DNA of 32,624 nucleotides, taken from the NCBI GenBank assembly GCA_000969725.1, contig JXSR01S062646.1, one strand, 5' to 3'. The DNA comes from Ophiothrix spiculata (taxonomy: Eukaryota > Echinodermata > Ophiuroidea > Amphilepidida > Ophiotrichidae). The notes beneath the pieces are model-generated. The model was not told the DNA's origin and searched no databases. It saw only the letters and a list, made by a program, of their open reading frames with translations. The position numbers were made by a program, and so were the translations under genes. Shown here piece by piece: positions 1 to 8,808 of the stretch; the first letter of the stretch is position 1; each line of letters starts with the position of its first letter.

Positions 1-1479
1 TTTCTGGTATTCCAAAATGAGGTATTTTGCTGGGTTTTCTTTTAAAAAAATCGGAAGATTATGCCATAATAGAGCAAATTGGATAGAAAAATTCGATTTT
101 TGATTAACTTTGGCTCAAAATTTAGAAGATTTGGTACATGGATGGGTCAATGTTTAGAAAATATTGGTATTTTGATGGTTGGCTTTCCAAATTTCCAAGA
201 GGCACCTCCCCTAGTACCCAAACCAAATTTGAATACCCCGGGCCTTTTTCAATATTGTTTAGATAATCAAGTAATGTGCTCAGTTCCCCCTCCCCCCGTC
301 AATCAAAATATCTTTGGGTGCCTAGGCCTATCCGAGTCACGTCCTGCGTATAAAAACATGGTTGAAATTTTGAGTGTCCCGCCCCCTGATTTTTTAGGAG
401 ATCTCCCCTTCCCCTGAACGAGATAAAGCATACCTTCCACATGTACACATTACACATCACGCAATATGCCTTTGATGGTCATATCGTACCCTGGATGTAA
501 AGGCCCAGATACAACGATACACCCGAACCATCCACCTCACATCTTCACAAAGAAAAGCCGCCGACCACATGCGTTCATGATGGCCTATATTTACCAGAGA
601 GGTGAAATGAAAGTTTCATCTTTGGTGAAAATATCTCTGATCAGAAATCAAACATAATTAGCATGATTAGGTGTTCATCACTCCCGGGATACCATGATAA
701 TGAGTCGATATGTACTGGGGGAAAATATCTGACTAACTGTCAAGAGGAAAAAAATAACCAAAAAATCTCGCCACAACTTAAACTTCCAGCACACCCCTGT
801 AAGTCTAATGAAGCATTCCAATATAAATTGAGCCCTAGCTTTGAGCCCAAATATGGAGAAGGCGGAGTTTTTGTGATTTATTATGTGCATGAGTCAGGGG
901 GTCAGGCTGAACTTTGGAGGAGGGCGGGGCAAAATTTGTCGTACATGTATGCATGAACTAAACAATTTTATGATAATGCAATTGGTGTCGGCTATTGTTG
1001 AACTGATTTTCTACAATGTTTACAGTCCCGACCCAAAACTTCAAGTCCTCTCTCATATCTGTTCACTTTCCGACCGCAAAACACTTCAAACAGATTAGCG
1101 GTCATATCGCACCAGGATAATTAGCTCACCCACTTTTGATTGTTTTGTGGCGTGAATGACTTCCTTTCAATAAACTTGATTGCTGTATTGGGCGACAATT
1201 GTTTTCCATTGGGTGATCAAACAGCTTAAAAAGGCTTAAGATTTCCGTAAGATGTGTCGTAACATGATGATAATCGGCATTCAATTGAACTAGAAATGTT
1301 ACGACGAAATGCGCTAATACGTCGAGGTTGGTTTACAGTGTGAACGTGTACATAAGAGTTCATATTGATGTACACAACACAACCTTGAAATGCTCACATC
1401 AAAGGATTAATCCACAAACTATAGAGCTTGATGTGTGACATAGACTCACCAGGTATACACTGTATGCAGTGCCCCAAGA
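1..1479. other. Upstream intron sequence, no gene seen
   Basis: The first exon in the window begins in the middle of an RRM, so this stretch is most likely the end of the preceding intron of the RBM26-like gene. Open frames here (112 residues or less) lack recognisable motifs. A piece near 1410-1445 resembles 1694-1729 next to the duplicated splice acceptor, so it may be part of the same local duplication. Confidence 0.55.
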
Positions 1480-1636
1480 AAGAGCATTCGCACAGGAGAC
1501 CAACAGCTTAACGTGACTATCCGAGCAATTAGAGTAAAGTTTCTTGCCCATGGAAACAAGGAGACATAAACCGCCTGGCCAAGGGGCTCGAACCCACGAC
1601 CTCTGTATTACGAGACCCGTGCTCTAACAGTTAATG
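1480..1636 (-). repeat. tRNA-derived SINE fragment (minus strand)
   Basis: Read on the minus strand, a tRNA-like head carries the B-box-like run GGTTCGAGCCCC (near 1583-1594) after an A-box-like segment with TTAGAGCACGGG. A non-tRNA body follows, containing GGGCAAGAAACTTTACTCT. That order, pol III promoter head then body, is typical of tRNA SINEs. The head has no intact cloverleaf, so it is not a tRNA gene. Boundaries are approximate. Confidence 0.6.
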
Positions 1637-1695
1637 ACACTGTATATTGTTTGCAGGTTGCTTGTAATAATGAACCAGAGTCAGCATTGATCACA
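1631..1695 (+). repeat. Duplicate of RBM26 splice acceptor and exon start
   Basis: Positions 1644-1695 match 1740-1791 over 52 nt with one difference (A at 1683, G at 1779). The copied piece includes the polypyrimidine/AG acceptor and the first 39 nt of the exon that starts at 1753. Weaker similarity extends upstream (1631-1643 against 1722-1734). Use of the copied AG at 1655-1656 would give 20 codons, then TGA at 1717-1719, so it cannot simply replace the real acceptor. Confidence 0.85.
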
Positions 1696-1752
1696 CAAAC
1701 TGTAGCACTTGCTGTGTGAGATAATGACCCTGTATTCTGATATTGTTTGCAG

Positions 1753-2037
1753 GTTGCTTGTAATAATGAACCAGAGTCGGCATTGATCACATTCGCAACT
1801 CACTTTCAAGCCAAGAGAGCTCACGATTGCCAAGATGCCGTGTTTAGCAATAGATTCATCAAAGTCTTCTGGCACCGAGATGATCAGAAGGAGGAGAAAA
1901 CCGATGGGGCATCAACATCATCATCATCTTATGTTCCTCAACCAAAGCCATCCATGAAGGAAAGGCTTGGTAAACTCCCAACCAAAGCGCAGATGACATT
2001 TGTTAGGAACCAGCCTGAAACATCTCAAGCTAAGAAG
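1753..2037 (+). CDS. RBM26: RBM26/27-like exon: end of RRM1 and linker
   Basis: This internal exon has 95 codons, phase 0 at both ends, with acceptor TTTGCAG and donor GTAAGG. It encodes the C-terminal half of the first RRM. The stretch ESALITFATHFQAKRAH is the beta3/alpha2 part, and NRFIKVFWHRDD is the beta4 strand and family-specific ending. A Ser-rich spacer and SMKERLG follow, similar in place to the post-RRM1 linker of vertebrate RBM26 and RBM27. RBM26/27 proteins are nuclear; in human cells they are linked to the PAXT/MTR4 exosome-targeting assembly, and fission yeast Rmn1 and Drosophila swm are relatives (family knowledge). The first RRM half, zinc finger and N-terminal domain must lie upstream. 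A decoy copy of this exon start lies 96 bp upstream. Confidence 0.9.
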
Positions 2038-2240
2038 GTAAGGGGCATCTTCAAAGCTCAACTGGTCCTGGTTACTCCATGGTTCACAAAGTAGAATATG
2101 TTTTTGCCTGTCTTATTATTATGTTATGATGAATGTAGGTGATTAGTTATAGGATAATAAATGCGTATTTCATGTTGGGAGTGACATGAGATGAAATCAA
2201 TACATGTGCGGTCAGTTTTTATCAAAATTTACCTCAAATA

Positions 2241-2694
2241 TGTGATGGCTCACCTCGAAAGGGGGGATTTTGAAGATGATATCAATTTTGATTTTATCAT
2301 TTCGTCTGTTACAGCATTTCCTAAACTTTTAAATGACACCTTGTTGAAATTGATCAAGGCGATCAAATTTTACCACAGAAAATCTGCTTGAAATTCTTCT
2401 TATTTTTTTTTTTGCTGCCTATTTTCATCAGTTGAATCTCGAAAAGTGTTCCATACTTGCCAACTGTCCCTATTTAAGAGGAACGGTTCTGTTTTTGGCA
2501 AAAGAAAAAAGGTTATTTTTACCAATCCGTTCCTCTTTTTGTAAAACTCACCCTATAGTAAAGTATAGGAAAATGGGAAATGTTCCTCTTTTTGGACAAA
2601 AATGTGCCCATTTGTTCCTCTTTCCAGTTTTCAAATGTTGGCAAGTATGGACTGTTCTGTCGCAAAGTCCCCCTTTTCGAGGTGAGTCATCACA
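2241..2694. mobile_element. R1 family inverted-repeat element, copy 1 (interrupted)
   Basis: Ends are inverted repeats: TGTGATGGCTCACCTCGAAA at the left and its near complement (TCGAGGTGAGTCATCACA) at the right, about 32 bp with mismatches. Two other copies lie at 11163-11415 and 29732-30278. Removing a nested insertion and one copy of its 5-bp target duplication leaves about 248 bp, close to the uninterrupted 253-bp copy 2. It has no coding capacity and is a MITE-like non-autonomous element. Confidence 0.85.
2452..2652. mobile_element. Nested MITE in R1 copy 1
   Basis: A 201-bp insertion with inverted ends CATACTTGCCAAC and GTTGGCAAGTATG (plus GAC at the right). It is flanked by TGTTC at 2447-2451 and 2653-2657, a 5-bp target duplication. 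The other R1 copies at 11163 and 29732 run through this point without it, giving the empty site. The interior repeats the short motif GTTCCTCTTT about three times. Confidence 0.8.
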
Positions 2695-2980
2695 TGATAT
2701 ATTGATTTTGTCTCATTTTACAAGCATAATGGAATGCAAATTTATTAACCTAAATTATACATTACAGAAACTATTGCATCTTTTGTGAAAAGAAATTAGG
2801 CTAATATACGGCCATCAAAAATTCATAACAAAGCTAAAGTGAATAAATCATCACGCAACAAAAACAATGTAACATTATATGCACTGAACGCCCATCACGC
2901 AAACCGAAACGCAACAAGTGGGGAGTGCATTGTGAATTTTCAATCCACTCCGCGTACTTGATATTCTAAGGGTCTGATTT

Positions 2981-3600
2981 GCAAGCTCCGATAAATTTTG
3001 ATTTTAGTAATTGCCCATCGGGCAGTGCTATGATAAGTTTAACTTGCCCCAACTTGCCCGAAATATTAATCATAAATCGTTGTCATGAGCATCAGCCATC
3101 GCGATGAAGTTGACTCAATGCAAATCATGCAATCAAATTGCCACTTTCGTTTAAATTCATAAGCTTACTTGACAGCAGAATTAGATTTCTTTGATTTCTT
3201 TGCTTGCACAGAAACCGTAGCTTCCAAAGATGTTCCTGGAACACTCCCACCATCATCATCATTATCTGTAGTTTTTCGCTTCTTCAGAATCATAAATGTG
3301 TCAATTTTGTAAACATGAATTTGACTGATCTATAAAAAGATACATTTCAGTTTTGGCCGGGGAAGTAGTGACATCACATTTATTCGTTTTAAAACTTTTT
3401 TCCAGGAAAGTGAAAAGGTTTTTTGTGATTTTGATTGGATAAATTTGTAGTGGAACATACAAAACTGATGCTTCATTTAAGCTTTAGGCCTATCATTTTT
3501 TGAGTGATTGCCCATGGGACAGCATGTCTAATGATTCAGCTTGCCCACAAAAAAATATGATTGCCCCGGGCTATCGGCCAGGCGATTTATCAGAGCTTGC
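2981..3600. mobile_element. DNA transposon remnant with 6-bp target duplication
   Basis: Left end GCAAGCTCCGATAAAT is matched by an inverted right end (ATTTATCAGAGCTTGC), flanked on both sides by TGATTT (2975-2980 and 3601-3606). The length is 620 bp. A decayed minus-strand frame (3066-3293) looks like a transposase N-terminus, so this is probably an internally deleted transposon. A 6-bp duplication occurs in some hAT lineages (inference). Confidence 0.75.
3066..3293 (-). pseudogene. Possible transposase N-terminus remnant
   Basis: A minus-strand frame begins with ATG at 3291-3293. It encodes a Lys/Asp/Ser-rich start (MILKKRKTTDNDDDGG) and runs 42 codons to TAA at 3165-3167. Past that stop the same frame stays open to 3066 and contains FKRKWQFDCMICIEST, a Cys-x-x-Cys pattern of the kind found in the zinc fingers near the N-terminus of hAT-type transposases. 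Just before the stop lies AAGTAAGC, which could be an old splice donor. It sits wholly inside the element at 2981-3600. The family call is tentative. Confidence 0.35.
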
Positions 3601-4070
3601 TGATTTGCTAGATGATTCATATGAATAATGCCCAATGCCTACCTGACCTTGTGATTCTATGCTGTCATGGCATACTTGGCATGGCATACTTGGCATGACA
3701 TACTTGTTTTGCTAGTGATTGTGCTTATCTCACCACAAATCTCCTGGGTAATTTAGATGGGGGTTCGAATCCCAGGGAAAATGGGAAATTTGTGTACCAC
3801 ATATTCGGACATGGTATTTAAGCATTTAGGAGTTGGGGGGAATATTGTTCATTTTCATTATTAAACATACAGCCGTTTCTCTTGGAAATCAATGGCACAT
3901 GTAAAACGTGCATTTTCAGAATACAACAGTGCAGGCAATGATTGCTATGTACATTCAATGAGAATGCTAGAGTAATTTGAATCCCCTGATATCAACATGC
4001 TTGTATTTGTTAGTATACAAGTATTGTCAAGCCCAGGGGTACAATGATAACCATCCATGCAATTCCATGA
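3601..4070. other. Intron sequence with little recognisable content
   Basis: No gene is seen. It contains a short tandem repeat (3665-3706) and an isolated B-box-like run GGGTTCGAATCCC near 3761, perhaps the tail of a worn SINE head. Confidence 0.5.
3665..3706. repeat. 14-bp tandem repeat, three copies
   Basis: Three adjacent copies of a 14-bp unit close to GCATGGCATACTTG, with only single-base differences. Confidence 0.9.
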
Positions 4071-4425
4071 TTAAAGCAATACTATAAGGTTTTGATCAAA
4101 AATGGTTTGTAGTAAAAACAGCATAAAATGAAGGAATGTGCCTATCAAAAAGTGTTTTCAAGTGTATTTTATCAAAAATTGTTTTGCCACCGAAAAATGG
4201 ATAAAAAGCTTATGCATGCTTTCCTACACTAATACATGTGGAATTTAATTCGGGATCCCGAATTTAATTCAACAAATGGCCATAACAGAAAAACTAAGCA
4301 TATTTAAGCTAAATCATTTGGAGGGTATCATTATCTACCCAAAACAAACCCAAAAAGCTAAAAGAATCAAAAATGATGGGTGACAGGGGGCGCTTCATTT
4401 TTAACACTTTATAGTATTGCTTTAA
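4071..4425. mobile_element. MITE bounded by TTAA, copy 1
   Basis: A 355-bp element begins TTAAAGCAATACTATAA and ends in its exact complement TTATAGTATTGCTTTAA. The middle has a palindrome AATTCGGGATCCCGAATT. The same element, inverted, lies at 9501-9857. TTAA at both edges would fit a piggyBac-type target duplication, but it is palindromic and could belong to the terminal repeat. It ends only 59 bp upstream of the next exon. Confidence 0.88.
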
Positions 4426-4484
4426 TGAATGGAAAGTTTCCTTGTAGGTCTAATAGTACAACCATTTCGAATTTGTTTTTCCAG

Positions 4485-4718
4485 ACCATAGTACGGCCTC
4501 TTGGCATTTCCAAGACAATCATCAATCCATCCGCAATGAAATCCCCTACCAGTCCAACAAGTACTCAGAGTATATTCGCCGCACAGAAGAAACTGGCTGC
4601 AGCGCAGGAAGCTGTGAGGAAGAAGCAAGGAGAACAGAGGAAGGAGGCCATGAAGAAGAAAGTTGCTATACAGAAACAGAAGCAGGAGTTATTGGGCAAA
4701 CTCATACAGCAACAGAAG
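4485..4718 (+). CDS. RBM26: RBM26/27-like exon: coiled-coil linker
   Basis: This exon has 78 codons, phase 0 to phase 0, acceptor TTTTTCCAG and donor GTATGC. It encodes GISKTIINPSAMKSP, matching the Thr-x-x-NP-Ala segment after RRM1 in RBM26/27, then a long Lys/Gln/Glu helix (AAQKKLAAAQEAVRKKQGEQ and on to KQKQELLGKLIQQQK) expected to form a coiled coil. In vertebrate RBM26 the same place holds a KKKQEALKLQQ-type helix leading into the next exon. The open frame upstream of 4485 is MITE sequence and is not coding. The exon end with its donor is duplicated downstream at 4822-4879. Confidence 0.9.
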
Positions 4719-4814
4719 GTATGCATAAGGCTGATTCACAAAAAAATGAAATTCTTATTTTTCTTCGGCTCACCCTCATTTGGTTTCAATTCTGCAAAAT
4801 CAAAAAAAATTTAG

Positions 4815-4871
4815 GGGGCGCTACAGAAACAGAAGCAGGAGTTATTGGGCAAACTGATACAGCAACAGAAG
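4815..4871 (+). other. Duplicated exon end: candidate in-frame mini-exon
   Basis: Positions 4822-4879 repeat 4669-4726 with one difference (C to G), covering the last 50 nt of the previous exon and its donor GTATGCAT. An AG directly before 4815 (AAAATTTAG) would define a 57-nt exon, phase 0 on both sides. It would encode GALQKQKQELLGKLIQQQK, repeating the end of the coiled coil. The run before this AG is purine-rich, a poor polypyrimidine tract, so splicing is uncertain. Simple extension of the previous exon would hit TAG at 4812-4814. Confidence 0.5.
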
Positions 4872-4943
4872 GTATGCATGCATATCTCAAGGTCTAGCAA
4901 AGAAATAAAAATGGAGAACCAGTGCTTGCTGCTATGGGATCAT

Positions 4944-5418
4944 TGTACACTCCTGGTCAAAAGTGTTTGCGCACCCTTAAATAAGGGCAAAAACGTAATT
5001 ATTATATCAAACGACCAAGACTGTGAAAAAATCATGATTTTTATAGGAGCTTAATGTATCCAATATAAGAAATTTATGTTTCCTATGATATTCGATCTTC
5101 CATAACCATAAAAATGACCGATTTCCTGGACCATATACAAATAGACCACAGCCACTTTTTGATATGTTCCTATGTTGTTTATTATTCAATGCTCATTATC
5201 ACCGTGTAGCATTGTAGCATAACATTTTCAGGTAAAAAGTTTCCCAACAAATGTGCAGTGATATATTTAAACTCCGTTTATTATGTGCAGAAGAAAGTAC
5301 ACAATATGTTAAGTACGCCATTTTTCAAATGCGATAAATGCAATTCTTGTTGAGTTTTTTAGATATATGTATGTAAAATATAAATCCGAAAAAATATGGC
5401 GTAAATGATGAACAGTTA
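4944..5418 (+). mobile_element. Left part of a split MITE with mariner-like end
   Basis: It starts TGTACACTCCTGGTCAAAAG. The inverted counterpart (CTTTTGACCGGAAGTGTACA) appears only at 8386-8405, the end of the second part. About 210 bp (roughly 5207-5418) matches 8141-8352 in the same orientation. The right terminal repeat is missing here. Tc1/mariner affinity is a guess from the end sequence alone. Confidence 0.65.
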
Positions 5419-5618
5419 CCCTAACATTTTTGCCTGTAGCAAACAAACGCAATTATTTGATCTGATGAAATTTACAGGATACTTTCTCCATGGATAGAGC
5501 TACCTTGTCATGGTTGTTTCGTTTTATTACTCGGGCTAGTTTATTAAATGTCCTATATTTTCTTGCTTTAGAAACAAGGGTGAATGATACTCAATTTCAA
5601 TTTTATTTCACTAATTAG

Positions 5619-5783
5619 GTGCTAATAGGTAAGCTTGAGAAGAACAAGAATATGAGTGCAGAAAGCAGAGCAGCCATCATGAAGTCAATCAAGACCATCT
5701 CAGAACACATCGACAAGACCAAGAAAGAAATGACTATCGCAGTGACGCCAAAACCTGCTGCACCGCCAAAAGCTAAACAGGAG
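5619..5783 (+). CDS. RBM26: RBM26/27-like exon: KLEKNK helix
   Basis: This exon has 55 codons, phase 0 to phase 0, acceptor CACTAATTAG and donor GTAGGA. It encodes VLIGKLEKNKNMSAESRAAI and IMKSIKTISEHIDKTKKEM, the counterpart of the LISKLEKNK and EIMKTLEVLTKNI helices of RBM26/27, which supports the family call strongly. A Pro/Ala-rich piece (TPKPAAPPKAKQ) follows. A second in-frame donor at 5811 (CAG then GTACCG) would add nine residues, VGASRAPSQ, so two isoforms are possible. It lies between the two parts of a split MITE (4944-5418 and 8138-8405). Confidence 0.88.
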
Positions 5784-5810
5784 GTAGGAGCTAGCAGGGC
5801 GCCCTCTCAG

Positions 5811-5816
5811 GTACCG
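5811..5816 (+). promoter_or_regulatory. Alternative splice donor, in frame
   Basis: CAG/GTACCG lies 27 nt beyond the chosen donor at 5784 (GAG/GTAGGA). Both keep the frame into the exon at 10898. The better exonic context (CAG) is at this site and the better intronic context (GTAGGA) at the other, so I cannot choose between them firmly. Confidence 0.4.
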
Positions 5817-6913
5817 AAAAGTTGTAGGCCCAGGGGCGGTTAGAAGTGCAGGATTTTGTATAAATTTTTCCTAAATTAAAATAAGTATTGTTCTGGGAGG
5901 TCTATTTAAGAGTTAAGTCTTCTTAAAGGGAAGACTATATTTTGATTACTTGACTGAAATTTACTGTTAATTTGACAGTGGTTATTATATTAGTGAATAT
6001 TATCTATGTCCCTCGCATACTTGTGGCTAGCTATAAGATTAAAAACACACTCTCATCTTTTTACTTCGCACCGTACGCAACCCACTGCATTTTAACATGA
6101 TAATCTTGCAAAATTCTTGGGGGCGGGGGGAGGAAATTGACAATCCATCATTATTGTTATTGTCATACAAGAGCTTGTATTTCAAATTTGGAATTATGTG
6201 CATATGCACAGGCTGCATTAAAAAATGCCAAAAAAGGCCAAGAAATGCAAAAAATCTCACCGCTGCCACCAAAATGCCAATTTTTCAAAAAATAAGATAA
6301 AAATCAAAAATTTGAGAAAATCGTTCCTAGACATTTGTTTCTAAATTCCAAAAAGTAAAAAAGTTCAGAAATGCAAATTTTGGTTAGGCTTTCCAGAAAT
6401 TTTGGGGCAAAAAATACAGTTTTTGGCATTTTTAAAAACTGATATCATCATCATGTTCAGGGTAAAAATCCGCTTCTAAAAATGTATACTTTTATATGGT
6501 TTATGCAATTAGTTTGAGAGTTAGAGTGCAAAACCAGTTCATGGTAGTTGAAGGTCTACCCCAGCCTTAAGCATGTTTTGTAGCATTTTCTGGATGAGGC
6601 TTTCAGAGTGTTTGCTTTTAATATAACCTTTAATAAAATATTAGTGACAAAATGGCTTGGGGGTAGTGAATTACATCACTACCAATGAAATTATAAAAGT
6701 AGAATCTATACTCTTGCTGACCATGTTGTTTACTCTTTGGAAAAAACCTGCATATATGTTTTCTGCTCTCGGAAAGTGAATGATTGCACCTCTGGCTACA
6801 CTTGAAACTCTTTGTAATGGGGAAATATCTATGGCACAAGACGTAGTAGATTTTGACATAGTTTAGGTATGAATGGAAAGGCACATCATATTTTTGAATG
6901 AAGTCAGGGATCA
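5817..6913. other. Intron 3 left part, no gene seen
   Basis: This is A/T-rich intron sequence with an A-rich stretch of repeated AATGCCAAAAA-like motifs near 6220-6440 and a small hairpin (GGTAGTGA and TCACTACC, 6662-6683). Open frames here lack motifs. Confidence 0.5.
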
Positions 6914-7490
6914 CTTCAAAACTCAACCGGCGACTGACCACCCGGAACCGCCGGTTCTGGCGGTTGCTATTGCTATGAACAATTGAATACGCCAGAATAA
7001 GAACATCCCAACTCCAATAGCTCCCTTCTGTTAATTATATTTATTAAATATAAATGCATACAAATTTGCTTTCACATCACTAAAATAACATTTCCATGTC
7101 ACTATCCTAATCATATTGTCACATTTGACCTTGTAGTTGACTTGTTTAGACATTGTTAGATAATTGTTATAGTACATTGTTGCTATATTTCAACAGCCAT
7201 TACAAGAACAACCTAACTCCACGAGCTCCCCTCTGCAACTATATGCTAGGAAAATTATCTAACAATGTCTAACAAAGTCAACTACAAGGTCAAATGTGAC
7301 ACTATGATTAGGATAAAGACATGGAAATGCTTTCTAGTGATTAGAAAGCATTTTCAGAGATTTATATGCATTTATATTTTACATAACTTAACAGAAGGCA
7401 GCTCATGGAGTTGGGATGTTCTTATTCTGGCGTATTCAATTGGAAACGCCCAGAACCGTCGGTTCCGGGCGGCCAGTCACCGGTTTGAAG
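6914..7490. mobile_element. Foldback element with arms of about 240 bp
   Basis: The left arm (about 6914-7160) is the inverted counterpart of the right arm (about 7250-7490). Shared blocks include AATTGAATACGCCAGAATAA and AAGAACATCCCAACTCCA near the outside, and TTTGACCTTGTAGTTGACTT and AGACATTGTTAGATAATT near the middle. The ends carry GC-rich runs (CCCGGAACCG). The arms leave a loop of under 100 bp, so a transcript would fold into a long imperfect hairpin. No clear target duplication was found. Confidence 0.8.
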
Positions 7491-8137
7491 AAGCCCCTTA
7501 GGATTTATGGGCTTGTGACTAGCAGGTGTCCAAAAAAATCTGGTGGTACAAATATGAAGCCAGTGCGCGGCAGTAAAATAGCTATAGGCCACACAGTCAT
7601 TTATTGGACAGGGTAAACGAAAATCCAGAGTGCAGGGCCCCATTGTTTGTAAATGCAACCCTCGCCCTGTATTTTTATTTACATTGTCCAATAAATTTTT
7701 ACTTTGCCTATAAGTAGCAATTCTCCTTTTTTGACTTCCCTGATCACTTTTCAAATTATAATCACTGGGTTGAGAAAGTTGCATATACCATATTCACACT
7801 TTGGTGACCTTTCAACACAATTCAAGGTGAACAAAATCCTTAATTTCAACTGTTCTGTTTATTTATTTAATGTTGTTGTTGTTTTTGTTTGGTACTAAAA
7901 TGATCATTGTTTTGGTTTTGTGAAGTGAACTAACTTTTCTACTAATATGTTGTGAATGGTGGTATATGTTATGTTTGTAGCTACATTTGTGTGCATGTTT
8001 AATTGTTCGTTTTTTATTTGATTGGTTGGTTTTTGTTGTTAGTCAGTAAGCACCTGCAGAACAAGAAACAAGCTGTCAGTGTGTAATTTTAGTGAAGTAG
8101 CTAGTTTTTCTGCTCTTAAAAGATCTAGTAACTGAGC
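7491..8137. other. Intron 3 middle, small inverted repeat only
   Basis: Between 7602 and 7696, TTATTGGACAGGGTAAACGA is mirrored by the inverted TTTACATTGTCCAATAA. A related stretch occurs at 20101-20147 (ATTGGCCCTGTACTCTGGAT), inside another inverted-repeat element. Nothing else is recognisable. Confidence 0.5.
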
Positions 8138-8405
8138 ATTGTGTAGCCGTAACATTTTCAGGTAAAAAGTTTTCCAACAAATGTGCAGTTATATATTTAA
8201 ACTCTGTTTATTATGTGCAGAAGAAAGTACACAATATGTTTAGCACGCCATTTTTCAAATGCGATAAATGCAATTCTTGTTGAGTTTTTTAGATATATGT
8301 ATGTAAAATATAAATCCGAAAAAATATGGCGCAAATGATGAACGGTTCTCGAGATATGGCTGGTTAAAGGTTTAATGCGCAAACACTTTTGACCGGAAGT
8401 GTACA
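8138..8405 (+). mobile_element. Right part of the split MITE
   Basis: 8141-8352 matches 5207-5418 in the same orientation. Sequence missing from the first part then continues, ending in GCGCAAACACTTTTGACC and GGAAGTGTACA, the inverted counterpart of the left end at 4944. The two parts together supply one complete element. Confidence 0.65.
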
Positions 8406-8576
8406 TAAGAATTTTTAGATTTTTTTGCATTTGTAGTAGTGGTTGTTTATTGTTTCTTAGCAATTGGAAATGGTTTCCGTTCAGGTGGTTTGAAAGTTTT
8501 AACTTAAAAACTTTTTTTTTTTGGATAAAATTATGAAGTGAAGTGAATTGCAGTGCAGTGTATAGTATGTTTTTTT

Positions 8577-8780
8577 TTAGAAGCACTTTTGATCGAGCGA
8601 AAAGTGTCCGTCTCATAATCCATAAGTTGTGAGTTTGAGCCCTGCTTGGTTAGCGTGTTGTGTCCTTGGGCGAGGCGCTTTATCCTCATTGCCTGTTGGG
8701 TTGGATGTTTATATAACTGTCAATGTTGCAATATTGGTGATGATTAAGCTGCAGCCCACAAATGGCATTGTGTTCGTTTA
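8577..8780 (+). repeat. tRNA-derived SINE fragment
   Basis: A worn tRNA-like head has the B-box-like GAGTTTGAGCCC (8630-8641). The body contains TGTCCTTGGGCGAGGCGCTT and TATCCTCATTGCCTG, a common arrangement in invertebrate tRNA SINEs. The A box is not clear. Boundaries are approximate. Confidence 0.6.
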
Positions 8781-8808
8781 AGTGTAAAAATTCTAGCAAT
8801 TTACACTG

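Noticed and set aside
1456-1469. CACTGTATGCAGTG, the same 14 bp as an end of the 23597 element
   Set aside because: The motif is nearly self-complementary and no second end or interior sequence is nearby, so it may be chance.
4380-4484. Upstream extension of the 4485 exon frame with an ATG
   Set aside because: This part is mostly the end of the TTAA-bounded MITE, and a good acceptor at 4476-4484 marks the true exon start.
6914-7490. Assembly artefact explaining the long inverted repeat
   Set aside because: The arms differ by many substitutions and small indels, which a mirror artefact would not produce.
8197-8616. 139-codon minus-strand frame
   Set aside because: It overlaps a non-coding MITE part and a poly-T run; no domain recognised.
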